Positions 13,707 to 20,835 of a stretch of 20,835 nucleotides of DNA are shown in pieces. Source of the stretch: an uncultured Clostridium sp. (GTDB taxonomy: Bacteria > Bacillota > Clostridia > UBA1212 > UBA1255). The notes under the pieces were generated by a model. The model did no database searches. It saw only the letters and a program-made list of their open reading frames with translations, and had not been told where the DNA came from. Numbering within the stretch: position 1 is the first letter of the stretch; every line of letters begins with the position of its first letter. Position numbers and translations under genes: made by a program. The stretch spans positions 1 through 20,835 of the forward strand of contig USLW01000002.1 of NCBI GenBank assembly GCA_900555605.1, in the 5' to 3' direction.

Positions 13707-16013
13707 TTAGCCGATCCCGATGAGCCGGACAATACTGGTAAAGAAAAAACAGACAATCATGCAAATGACTGTTGGCAGAAGAAATGCCGCTACTGTCCAT
13801 TTTTTACTTTGCGTTTCCTTTTTGATGGTCATGCACGTTGTGGAGCACGGCCAATGGAGCAGACAGAACAGCATGGTTGAGACTGCCGTGACCCAGGTCC
13901 AGCCATTATCCATCAGCAGTTCCTTGAGCAGGGATAAATTTTCTAATTCGATAATACTTCCGGTCGACATATAGGCCATAATGATAATGGGAAATACGAT
14001 TTCATTGGCCGGTATGCCTAAAATGAATGCCATCAGAATTACGCCGTCCAGGCCAAGCAAATTGGCAAATGGATCAAGAAATCCTGCGCATTGTGCCAGC
14101 AGGCTGGCCCCGCCTACTTGTACGTTTGCCATAATCCAGATGATCAGCCCTGCCGGCGCTGCTACTGCCGCCGCTCTGCCCAGGACAAACAGTGTTCTGT
14201 CACACAGCGACCGGACAATTACCTTTCCGATCTGCGGCCTCCGGAAGGGCGGCAGCTCCAGGGTAAAAGAAGACGGAATTCCTTTCAGAATCGTGCCTGA
14301 CAAAAGGCGGGATACAACAAATGTCATAAATATACCGAACAATACTACACAAAGTAATATTGCTGCTGACAGAACGGATTTTCCCAAGCCGGCCGCTGTC
14401 CCGAGAAAAAACATGGAGATGATTGATATAATTACAGGAAATCTTCCGTTGCACGGCACAAAGTTATTTGTCAGAATTGCAATTAAGCGTTCCCGCGGTG
14501 AGTCGATGATACGGCAGCCCACAACACCGGCTGCATTGCATCCAAAGCCCATACACATGGTCAGCGCTTGTTTTCCGCAAGCTTTTGCTTTTTTGAAGTG
14601 ATGATCCAGGTTAAATGCGACTCTCGGCAAATATCCGAAGTCCTCCAGCAGGGTAAATAGTGGAAAAAAAATGGCCATAGGCGGCAGCATAACTGAGACA
14701 ACCCAGGCCAGCACACGGTAAACACCGAGTACAAGCGCTCCGTGTACCCATTCCGGCGTCCCGAGCCAGTGAAAAAACTCCGTCAGCCGATCCTGTATCC
14801 AAAACAGACCTTCTGAGAGCAGCTGGGACGGATAATTTGCACCTGTAATCGTAAGCCAAAAGATCCCGCACAGCAGCAGCAGCATAATCGGAATCCCTGT
14901 AATGCGGCTCGTCAATATTTTATCTAATTTCCGTTCTCGTTCCGTACGCCTTTGATCCCGTATTGTCACAGCCTCCAGGCATGCCTCCTCCGCCATAAGC
15001 ACAATACACGAAACAATTCTATCTCTTAAATTTTCATGTGTAATCCCCGCTTCATGCAAAATTTCCCAGGCCTCCCGCAGCGCCGCCGCAACCAGCTCCT
15101 CCTGCAGCAGTATCATCCCATAATACCGATCCAGTGCTTCTCCCAATGCCGCATCATAATCAATCAGCTTAATCGCCGTCCATCTCGCCGACAGTTCCGA
15201 AAATTTACCTCTCGGGTAGTTTACTGAACTCCCAATTTTATTCGCACCTATTTCCCGATCTTGACGGTCCGCTTGATATGAATCTACCTCTCGGGTAGTT
15301 TGCGGCAACGGATCAGCAAAAGCTTGGGATATAAAATCTGCCCGAGAGGTAATTTTATAGATCGCATTTTCAACGAGGGTGACAGCTTGCTCAATCGGTG
15401 CGGTGTATCGGATTTTTACTGTGCCGGGACAAAGATGAGACGGGTTTCGTGTGACAAGGGCTTGGAGCGCGGCGAGAAATTCCTGCAGGCCCTTGCCGCT
15501 TCTGGCACTGGTGCCGACTACAGGTACGCCCAGATACGCCTGAAGCTTTTTGAGATCAATGTGGATATGCTTTTTTTCTGCCTCATCCATTAAATTAATG
15601 CAAACAACAACATTCGGCGTGATCTCAATCGTCTGCAGAACAAGATTCAGATTCCGTTCCAGACACGTGGCATCGCAGACCACGGCCACGGCATCAGCAC
15701 CGCCAAAACATATAAAATCTCTTGCAACCTCTTCTTCTGCTGAGTGTGCCATCAGGGAATAGGTCCCAGGCAAATCTACAATAATATAATTTGCGTATTC
15801 CCCGCTGCAGCGTCCCTGCGCCGTGCTTACCGTTTTTCCAGGCCAGTTCCCTGTATGCTGGTTCATGCCAGTCAATTCATTAAATACTGTACTTTTTCCT
15901 ACGTTTGGATTACCTGCCAACGCGATTATAATATCCTGCTCTGTTTCCTTTCGGACAATACCTGAAAATGAATCAACCGCATGAACACCTGTAGAAGCTG
16001 CCGTCAGTCCCAT
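13707..16013 (-). CDS. feoB: Ferrous iron transport protein FeoB with repeat-expanded linker
   Basis: 768 residues. The cytoplasmic GTPase domain has G1 GNPNVGKS (34-41), G3 DLPG (80-83), G4 NLMD (140-143) and G5 TSAR (168-171). The membrane part carries the FeoB gate signatures, including GYLPRVAFNLD, MGFGCNAAGVVG and TNNFVPCNGRFP, and several later helices. It imports Fe(II) across the cytoplasmic membrane. The stretch 220-275, between the GTPase domain and the conserved ARWTAIKLID, is unusually long and holds three copies of the 22-bp repeat, encoding KITSRA, QTTREVD and VNYPRGKF. The protein also has about 26 extra residues before the usual IIIALAGNPN start. The ATG at 16013 has AGGAA 11-12 nt upstream. 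feoA lies 113 bp upstream on the same strand. Confidence 0.96.
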   Translation of the reverse strand: MGLTAASTGVHAVDSFSGIVRKETEQDIIIALAGNPNVGKSTVFNELTGMNQHTGNWPGKTVSTAQGRCSGEYANYIIVDLPGTYSLMAHSAEEEVARDFICFGGADAVAVVCDATCLERNLNLVLQTIEITPNVVVCINLMDEAEKKHIHIDLKKLQAYLGVPVVGTSARSGKGLQEFLAALQALVTRNPSHLCPGTVKIRYTAPIEQAVTLVENAIYKITSRADFISQAFADPLPQTTREVDSYQADRQDREIGANKIGSSVNYPRGKFSELSARWTAIKLIDYDAALGEALDRYYGMILLQEELVAAALREAWEILHEAGITHENLRDRIVSCIVLMAEEACLEAVTIRDQRRTERERKLDKILTSRITGIPIMLLLLCGIFWLTITGANYPSQLLSEGLFWIQDRLTEFFHWLGTPEWVHGALVLGVYRVLAWVVSVMLPPMAIFFPLFTLLEDFGYLPRVAFNLDHHFKKAKACGKQALTMCMGFGCNAAGVVGCRIIDSPRERLIAILTNNFVPCNGRFPVIISIISMFFLGTAAGLGKSVLSAAILLCVVLFGIFMTFVVSRLLSGTILKGIPSSFTLELPPFRRPQIGKVIVRSLCDRTLFVLGRAAAVAAPAGLIIWIMANVQVGGASLLAQCAGFLDPFANLLGLDGVILMAFILGIPANEIVFPIIIMAYMSTGSIIELENLSLLKELLMDNGWTWVTAVSTMLFCLLHWPCSTTCMTIKKETQSKKWTVAAFLLPTVICMIVCFFFTSIVRLIGIG
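15201..15222 (-). repeat. 22-bp dispersed repeat, copy 3 (exact), inside feoB
   Basis: Exact copy, oriented with the gene. Read in the frame AAC-TAC-CCG-AGA-GGT, it encodes NYPRGKF at FeoB residues 265-271. Confidence 0.9.
15280..15301 (-). repeat. 22-bp dispersed repeat, copy 4, inside feoB
   Basis: Two mismatches to the consensus, both in the TA-rich end. Read in the frame ACT-ACC-CGA-GAG-GTA, it encodes TTREVD in FeoB. It is 79 bp from copy 3. Confidence 0.88.
15335..15356 (+). repeat. 22-bp dispersed repeat, copy 5, inside feoB and inverted
   Basis: Nineteen of 22 bases match. It lies opposite to the gene, so FeoB reads its complement as KITSRA (residues 220-225). It is inverted relative to copies 3 and 4. 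Confidence 0.78.
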
Positions 16014-16126
16014 ATTTTACCCATTCCTTTCTCATTCTCCTGCCTGCTTTCTTTTTGTCTGTTGCTTGAGCGCCGGACCGCAGGCTTCAAATTTTTATTA
16101 CAGCTTACTGCCGGCATTCATTTTAC

Positions 16127-16375
16127 CTATATCACTGAAACTAAAATGTCTTTGGAGTCTTCTGTCCGCAGTGCAATTACAGCCCCCCGGATGTTATATG
16201 CAACAGGATCCCCGGCCGGATTTTTCTGCAGGCACTCTATATTTGTGCCGCTGATAACGCCTAAATCCAAAAGGCGTCTCCGCATGCTTCCGGTTGCTGT
16301 AATTTCAGCAACCCTGGCGGTTTGCCCCACCTTTAAATTTGCCAGGCTCTGCAGGCCCGATTTCTCATATATCAT
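16127..16375 (-). CDS. feoA: Ferrous iron transport accessory protein FeoA
   Basis: 82 residues forming one FeoA SH3-like domain: LANLKVGQTARVAEITATGS, MRRRLLDLGVISGTNIECLQ, then PVAYNIRGAVIALRTEDS and a short C-terminal strand. FeoA is a small cytoplasmic protein needed for FeoB-dependent Fe(II) uptake, probably through contact with the FeoB GTPase region. GGAGG lies 7 nt before the ATG. It is the first gene of the feoA-feoB unit, 113 bp ahead of feoB. Confidence 0.95.
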   Translation of the reverse strand: MIYEKSGLQSLANLKVGQTARVAEITATGSMRRRLLDLGVISGTNIECLQKNPAGDPVAYNIRGAVIALRTEDSKDILVSVI

Positions 16376-16688
16376 ATAAAAACCTCCGAAATATCAATGT
16401 AATGAAACGGCTCTGTCGAGCAATTGTTCCCTCGGCTAACAAGATTAGCTTAAGGCAACTTTTATTTCATACTACATCATATTCCGGAGGCATTAGATTG
16501 CTACAGCCTCTGTAAAAGCAAAACAGTCTTTCGGATTGATCTGCAGGTTATTTTGTTTCTGCAATTAAAATAGAAGCAAGATTCTTTTCTATAAATTTCT
16601 TTCCATAGCCCAATCCCATATCCGCTTTTTAGAAGCCTTTATATCTGATTTTGCGGCTGCTTTGAAAAGTTTCTGCCGGATTTTCATT
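16376..16688. other. Intergenic region upstream of feoA
   Basis: 313 bp with no gene. It must contain the feo promoter on the minus strand; TATGAT and TAGTAT hexamers near 16480 are candidate -10 elements, but no matching -35 stands out. No clear terminator follows the radical SAM gene, so read-through into feoA is possible. Confidence 0.45.
16444..16462 (-). promoter_or_regulatory. Possible DtxR-family iron operator
   Basis: The minus strand reads AAAGTTGCCTTAAGCTAAT, an imperfect palindrome that partly resembles the DtxR/IdeR box pattern TTAGG-TTAGCC-TAA. Its place about 80 bp before feoA suits an iron-dependent operator, but the match is only partial. Confidence 0.25.
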
Positions 16689-18578
16689 TCAGCTCATGTA
16701 TTCAGGTGGAATTAAAATGCACGGATAACGATTTGTGACTGCGTTTCTTTTAGAATAATCGAATAAATAGGCATTGCCGGCAATAAAACGGACTGCATAT
16801 CCGGCGCCCTTAATTTCTTTGCGTACTTCTGCCTCAGATCCAAAAAATAAATCTGCTTGTTGCTTTAAACGCGCGGCAGTTTCTCGGCAGGTTCGCTCCG
16901 GGCGCCAAAGCTCCCGGAGTGATTCCGGAGGCAGGTCTGAACTGTCCGAGCAAAAATAGTCATACAGAAGATTCCTTTTCAACTGCTGGAGTTCAAACTG
17001 ACAACTCGCCTTCCCCATGGGATAAAATTTTCCATTTGATCCTGTCTTATCGGCAAACATCAATAGAAGATCATACATTTTACGGGAAGAAATAGGCTGG
17101 AATAAATATCCCTCCTCTTTATAAAATTGTCCCAATGCATCGTAAAAATCAAATGGCGAATTGAAATACGGCATCAGATAATCAAGGCTGGCGGAAAATC
17201 TGTTTGAGTTATAATACCGCTCCAGCACATCCTCGACCTGCTTCAGGCGTATAATCTCCTGATAAGATAAATACTGATTCCGGATAATTTCATAAGGCGG
17301 ATATTTGGAAAATACATACGCATGCTCCTGCTGCATATGATTCAGCGGTGCGCCGGCCAGCAGTTTTAAAAAACCTAATTGCAGCTGATGCGCTTTCAGT
17401 GCATACGTTTCATTGAATGATTTTCGAAACAGCGCCAGGGTTTCATGCGGCAGACCGGCAATTAGGTCCACATGTACATTCACAGTACCCCCCATAACCA
17501 ACTGCGAAATATTCCGGAATAATTTTAATATCTTCCCGCCTCTGTCACAAGCTTCCAGCACTTCTTTATTGGCAGACTGTATTCCGAATTCAAATTGAAT
17601 CAACCCGGGAGGTAATTGGTTGATAAATTTAATAAATTCATTGTCAAGCAGATCTGCCGCAGCCTCAAAGTGAAAATGCGTTTCCGGATTGTCTCCTCTC
17701 TGCTGCCGTTCCTGATATTGCTCGGCAATAAAACGGATAATCGCGTATGCGCGATCTCGGATACAATTAAAAGTACGATCTACAAATTTTACCTGGCCAA
17801 CCCTGTTCTCATAAAAAAAGAATATATCCTGATATACCCGTTCAATAGGCAGCAGCCGCACCTTACCGCATGCCGCGGATAAACAATACGCACACCGGTA
17901 AGGACAGCCCCGTGAGGCCTCATAATATACAATTCGGTTTCTGAACCGGCCGATGTTATCTTTGTTATAAATAAACGGAATCTCAGACAAATCCGTTATC
18001 GGCGCACAGCATACTGTCTGTCCGCAGACACAAAATGCAAAGCTCTCCGGCACACCATCCACAGAAACTTGCATTTTATCGGAAAAATTTACCTCTCGGG
18101 TAGTTTGAGATAGATACCGAGCGGCAGGCTGACAGTCTTTCCGGCAGGCTGAGGACATACCGGTATACAGCCAAAGCAACAACGCATAAAAGGCACGTTC
18201 GCCCTCTCCTGAAATAATATAGTCATAATTCTCATGGCTAAGAGACGTATGTCCGGTCCCAAAAGAAATCTCCGGCCCGCCTAAAATAATGTACCTCTCG
18301 GGTAGTATAATCCGCAAATCGCAGCACAGACGGGTAATATATTCGATGTTCCACAAATATACGGAAAACGCAATCACGTCCGGGGCTGCGGAGGCGATGT
18401 CCGTAATAACCGCGTCATAGGCGTCATTAATCGTAAACTCTCGGATCTGTATCTCAATCTGCCGTCCGCACGCCGGATTATACAGATCGCAATAATGAAG
18501 AAAACTGCATTTAAGTGAATAAACCGCCGGATTTGAATGAATATATTTGGAGTTTACAGCGCAGAGCAGAACTTTCAA
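16689..18578 (-). CDS. B12-binding radical SAM protein with C-terminal DUF4080
   Basis: From the TTG at 18578 the product is 629 residues. It opens LKVLLCAVNSKYIHSNPAVY, the usual start of this family, with a cobalamin-binding Rossmann domain (VIAFSVYLWN, then IILGGPEISF). The radical SAM core follows, with the cluster motif CPYRCAYC (three Cys in CxxxCxxC) in YYEASRGCPYRCAYCLSAAC and the family block VKFVDRTFNC. The C-terminal part matches DUF4080. These enzymes use S-adenosylmethionine and probably cobalamin; the substrate is unknown. The frame is open to an ATG at 18668, but a good TATAAT sits at 18675-18670, immediately before it, so the downstream TTG is more likely. Two copies of the 22-bp repeat lie inside the gene, one in the linker between the B12 and SAM domains. 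Confidence 0.9.
   Translation of the reverse strand: MKVLLCAVNSKYIHSNPAVYSLKCSFLHYCDLYNPACGRQIEIQIREFTINDAYDAVITDIASAAPDVIAFSVYLWNIEYITRLCCDLRIILPERYIILGGPEISFGTGHTSLSHENYDYIISGEGERAFYALLLWLYTGMSSACRKDCQPAARYLSQTTREVNFSDKMQVSVDGVPESFAFCVCGQTVCCAPITDLSEIPFIYNKDNIGRFRNRIVYYEASRGCPYRCAYCLSAACGKVRLLPIERVYQDIFFFYENRVGQVKFVDRTFNCIRDRAYAIIRFIAEQYQERQQRGDNPETHFHFEAAADLLDNEFIKFINQLPPGLIQFEFGIQSANKEVLEACDRGGKILKLFRNISQLVMGGTVNVHVDLIAGLPHETLALFRKSFNETYALKAHQLQLGFLKLLAGAPLNHMQQEHAYVFSKYPPYEIIRNQYLSYQEIIRLKQVEDVLERYYNSNRFSASLDYLMPYFNSPFDFYDALGQFYKEEGYLFQPISSRKMYDLLLMFADKTGSNGKFYPMGKASCQFELQQLKRNLLYDYFCSDSSDLPPESLRELWRPERTCRETAARLKQQADLFFGSEAEVRKEIKGAGYAVRFIAGNAYLFDYSKRNAVTNRYPCILIPPEYMS
18085..18106 (-). 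repeat. 22-bp dispersed repeat, copy 6 (exact), inside the radical SAM gene
   Basis: Exact copy, oriented with the gene. It encodes QTTREVNF in the linker between the cobalamin-binding and radical SAM domains, in the same frame as copy 4 in feoB. Confidence 0.9.
18287..18308 (-). repeat. 22-bp dispersed repeat, copy 7, inside the radical SAM gene
   Basis: Nineteen of 22 bases match. It is read in the frame CTA-CCC-GAG-AGG-TAC and encodes LPERY within RIILPERYIILGG. The consensus would place a TAA stop in this frame; here it is TAC, so the frame stays open. Confidence 0.72.
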
Positions 18579-18669
18579 TCCAATCACCAATTTGCAAACA
18601 ATTGATCGCTGCAATCGTTTAAATTTATTTTTAAATACAACCTCCGGAAAAACCGGATGCGATATCATG

Positions 18670-18699
18670 ATTATATGAGATGCATGCTGTACAATGCAA
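18670..18699 (-). promoter_or_regulatory. Promoter of the radical SAM gene
   Basis: On the minus strand TTGCAT (18699-18694) is followed after 18 bp by a perfect TATAAT (18675-18670). The ATG at 18668 lies too close to the -10 to be translated from this promoter, which supports the start at 18578. Confidence 0.6.
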
Positions 18700-18802
18700 G
18701 CCGTTCCGGCCGGAACAAATCAGCTGGTTCCCATTTTCCAGGGACAGCCGGGAGAAGTACATAAAACAAACCAGTATTTTCATCAGCAGGAACAGATCCT
18801 GC

Positions 18803-18830
18803 TTGACACCTTCAGGATATATGCTACCAT
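18803..18830 (+). promoter_or_regulatory. Sigma-A promoter of the TVP38-like gene
   Basis: A perfect TTGACA (18803-18808), a 16-bp spacer and TACCAT (18825-18830) with TGC just before it (extended -10). It diverges from the radical SAM promoter. Confidence 0.8.
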
Positions 18831-18895
18831 AGACCTGCAGCAAGTAAACACGGATTCTTTAAGTAATAAGCGTATTTCATGGTGATGGGACAAAA

Positions 18896-18900
18896 TGAGG
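18896..18900 (+). promoter_or_regulatory. Ribosome binding site that decides the TVP38-like start
   Basis: TGAGG lies 8 nt before the ATG at 18909. The earlier ATGs at 18879 and 18885 have no Shine-Dalgarno sequence at a suitable distance. Confidence 0.6.
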
Positions 18901-18908
18901 TTGTTAAA

Positions 18909-19991
18909 ATGCAGACAGATAACAAAGGCAATACAGCAACATATAAGCACGGAATGGATCGCGGTAAAATGCAGACGCTTTCAGAACACGAAAAGGATAA
19001 AATCTGCGCATATCATTCATTGTCTCACTCTATAAAAAAGGATGGCATTGATGACAACCCGGACGATATTTCAAACATTGATATAAATACGGATCTAAAT
19101 ATAACGGTTTCAGCCGGCTGCCATTCGTATGCGGACGGCCATGGCAGTACCGCTGCCTCGAACAGCTGCGGTCAGCACAAAGACGATATTTCCACTGCCC
19201 CGGATGATTGTTTTGCACACAGTAATCCGAGTCCTATTGTCTCAGCCCCTTCCGGCTGCTCGGAAGGACAAGATGACACAGACATACAAATACGCAGATA
19301 TCCCAAAGCAAAGGCAATGTGGCCTATTGCAGCAACATGTCTTCTGCTGGTGGCACTCGTGATCTTTATGGCTTTTACCGACGGATTTACCGCTATGAAA
19401 TCTTTAGAACGTTTTCAGGCTTATATTGATAGTTTCGGTATCTGGGCTGCTATTGCATTTTTTATTGTTCAGATGTCCTCTGTCATAATAGCGCCGATAC
19501 CAAGTAATATCTCCACTGCCGGCGGAGCTGTAATTTTCGGACTGTGGAAAGGCTTTCTGCTTAGTATCTCCGCAGTTATGCTCGGATCTATAATCGTCTT
19601 TCTTTTAGCAAAAAAAGTCGGACATCATTTTGCGCAGCAGTTTGTGTCTAAAAAAATGGCGGAAAAATATCTGAAGATCATTGATTCAAAACGGGACACT
19701 TTTCTTTTTCTGACATTTCTGCTGCCATTTTTCCCGGACGATATCATCTGTATTTTAGCCGGTCTTACCTCTATCCGAACTTCAAGATTCGCCATTATTC
19801 TTTTACTATCAAAACCATGGGGCATATTCGTATCTGCGGCCATCGGCAGTTCCGCAATACAAATTTCTATATACGGCTGGATTGCAATCGCTTTGGCAAC
19901 AGTTGCAATTATGGTATTGGGATTTATATTCGGAGAAAAAATCGAGCAGAAGTTTTTGTCCTTCTTCAAACGCAGCAAAAAAGATAAATAA
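18909..19991 (+). CDS. TVP38/TMEM64 family (VTT/DedA-like) membrane protein with long N-terminal extension
   Basis: 360 residues from ATG 18909. The first 130 or so are polar, rich in Asp, Ser, His and Cys, and look disordered. The membrane part begins about WPIAATCLLLVALVIFMAFT and contains the VTT domain: SSVIIAPIPSNISTAGGAVI, FGLWKGFLLSISAVMLGSII, FLLAKKVGHHFAQQFVSKK, and the signature LLPFFPDDIICILAGLT. Further helices lead to a basic tail, FFKRSKKDK. Related proteins are thought to act in membrane lipid movement; the exact role here is unknown. The N-terminal extension is much longer than usual for the family. It is transcribed away from the radical SAM gene from a strong promoter at 18803. 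Confidence 0.88.
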   Translation: MQTDNKGNTATYKHGMDRGKMQTLSEHEKDKICAYHSLSHSIKKDGIDDNPDDISNIDINTDLNITVSAGCHSYADGHGSTAASNSCGQHKDDISTAPDDCFAHSNPSPIVSAPSGCSEGQDDTDIQIRRYPKAKAMWPIAATCLLLVALVIFMAFTDGFTAMKSLERFQAYIDSFGIWAAIAFFIVQMSSVIIAPIPSNISTAGGAVIFGLWKGFLLSISAVMLGSIIVFLLAKKVGHHFAQQFVSKKMAEKYLKIIDSKRDTFLFLTFLLPFFPDDIICILAGLTSIRTSRFAIILLLSKPWGIFVSAAIGSSAIQISIYGWIAIALATVAIMVLGFIFGEKIEQKFLSFFKRSKKDK

Positions 19992-20044
19992 TAACATAGC
20001 ACAAAAATCCATTACCCGAATCTATCTGTAAAAACCATCCGTGA

Positions 20045-20066
20045 AAACTACCCGGGAGGTAAATTT
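20045..20066 (+). repeat. 22-bp dispersed repeat, copy 8
   Basis: One mismatch: the CCCGAG core is CCCGGG here. Intergenic, direct orientation to copy 9. Confidence 0.88.
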
Positions 20067-20085
20067 GGGGGAAGGTAAATCTTGA

Positions 20086-20107
20086 AAACTACCCGAGAGG
20101 TAAATTT
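20086..20107 (+). repeat. 22-bp dispersed repeat, copy 9 (exact)
   Basis: Exact consensus copy, 41 bp after copy 8 and in the same orientation. Confidence 0.9.
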
Positions 20108-20188
20108 CAAAAGCTGAATTTTAAAAGATAAAGCTTAGAGAGAGAGCTAAAAGCTATTCGCGGGAATTGATCTGATTCATTTATTTAA

Positions 20189-20234
20189 AAGCGGTTAACT
20201 GCAGCCGGCAGATACCAGCCGCAGCCAACCGCTT
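20189..20234 (-). terminator. Probable terminator of the RCC1-repeat gene
   Basis: A long stem pairs AAGCGGTTGGCTGCGGC (minus strand, from 20234) with GCTGCAGTTAACCGCTT (ending 20189), 17 pairs including G-U pairs, around a 12-nt loop. On the minus strand it is followed by TTAAATAAAT, a weak T-rich tract. It lies 33 bp after the RCC1 gene stop. Confidence 0.6.
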
Positions 20235-20266
20235 GCCTAAAAGTATATTGCAGGGATTTTCAGGGA

Positions 20267-20835
20267 TTATTGAAACAAGGAGGCTGGAAGTATCACTTGG
20301 CTCGCGTTCTGAGAAATCGTCCCGTTTCCGGCAATACCGGAGGTATTCCGGCCCCATATAGTAATACTCCCATCCGTATTCAGAATCATACTGAACCAGG
20401 AACCGGCAGCTGCTGAAGCCGCATTTGCAGAGATCAGGTACGGCACGGACTGTGTCCCGGCATTCGAGCAGATTTGTCCGTCACTGTTCAGTCCCCAACC
20501 ATAAACGCGATTATTTTCCGTAACAAACAATACATGCTCATCCTGAATGCTTGCCCGCCGAACGCTTCCGGAATTAAAAATATTGTGGACGGCACCATCT
20601 CCTCCCCCGGCGCCAAAGCTGATGCAATCTCTCCAGCCAAAATAGTACAGACCGCCATTTTTATCAACCACAAGCGTTGAATGCTCGCCTGCATACACTG
20701 CGGCAGCCTCTCCCATAATGCGAACCGGCGTCTGATATTTTTCCTCAGGGGAATCAATCAGCTTTTTCCATCGATTATCGCCTAAACCATACAGATTTCC
20801 AGCACTGTCAATATACAGGGAATGCCGTCTGCCGG
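20267..20835 (-). CDS. RCC1-repeat beta-propeller protein, N-terminus beyond the window
   Basis: The frame is open from the right edge to the stop at 20269-20267, giving 189 codons. It starts GRRHSLYIDSAGNLYGLGDN and continues with AGEHSTLVVDKNGGLYYFGW, DEHVLFVTENNRVYGWGLNS and SWFSMILNTDGSITIWGRNT. Each unit has the RCC1 pattern: a small residue, then HS or similar, L-x-V-x-x-D-G-x-x-Y-x-W/F-G. About four repeats are visible; a full propeller needs about seven, so the rest lies to the right. Bacterial RCC1-repeat proteins are often secreted; no signal peptide can be seen because the start is missing. Function is unknown. Confidence 0.85.
   Translation of the reverse strand, partial: GRRHSLYIDSAGNLYGLGDNRWKKLIDSPEEKYQTPVRIMGEAAAVYAGEHSTLVVDKNGGLYYFGWRDCISFGAGGGDGAVHNIFNSGSVRRASIQDEHVLFVTENNRVYGWGLNSDGQICSNAGTQSVPYLISANAASAAAGSWFSMILNTDGSITIWGRNTSGIAGNGTISQNASQVILPASLFQ

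Larger units (their letters stand above)
19992..20185. other. Intergenic region with paired 22-bp repeats
   Basis: No gene. It holds repeat copies 8 and 9, a partial repeat (GGTAAATCTT, about 20074-20083) between them, and a 12-bp TCGCGGGAATTG at 20158-20169 that also occurs at 13180-13191 after the other intergenic pair. No clear terminator follows the TVP38-like gene on the plus strand. Confidence 0.6.

Noticed and set aside
18631..18843. 70-codon minus-strand frame between the radical SAM and TVP38-like genes
   Set aside because: It covers the divergent promoters, has no ribosome binding site and resembles no known protein.

Overview
The window looks like chromosomal DNA from an anaerobic, spore-forming member of the Clostridia. 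The evidence is a spoIIID gene with a sigma-E-like promoter, strong Gram-positive ribosome binding sites, several TTG starts, a sortase-type NPPETG anchor, a FeoA/FeoB ferrous iron system and a small type I-C CRISPR array. I cannot name the species from the sequence alone.

Left third (1-7141, all on the minus strand): an apparent six-gene operon for extracellular carbohydrate work. In transcription order it encodes a lipoprotein, a GH99-like glycosidase with a CBM9-like domain and C-terminal membrane anchor, an AraC regulator, a two-copy beta-rich surface protein with an NPPETG sorting motif, a membrane-anchored SGNH esterase, and a second lipoprotein that runs off the left edge. The esterase has an in-frame TGA in its signal peptide. 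Almost every product is predicted to sit on the outer face of the membrane or in the wall.

Middle (7142-13255): a non-coding stretch with a rho-independent terminator and an orphan mini CRISPR array of two intact repeats plus one decayed repeat, with a leader-like region carrying a long inverted repeat. There are no cas genes. Then, all on the minus strand, come ftsH, spoIIID, an AAA-type ATPase, a DNA-deoxyinosine glycosylase, and a DUF2461 protein that overlaps the glycosylase by 4 bp.

Right third (13256-20835): a stand-alone AraC DNA-binding domain (plus), feoB and feoA (minus), a B12-binding radical SAM/DUF4080 protein (minus), a TVP38/TMEM64 (DedA-like) membrane protein (plus), and the C-terminal part of an RCC1-repeat protein (minus) cut by the right edge.

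The most striking signal is a 22-bp dispersed repeat with core ACTACCCGAGAGGTAAAT. Nine copies, five of them identical, lie between 13078 and 20107 and I found none to the left. Four are intergenic and come in two pairs. Five lie inside genes: three in the FeoB linker, in three different reading frames, and two in the radical SAM gene. All keep the frame open. This looks like a short invasive or functional chromosomal repeat that tolerates protein-coding sites.
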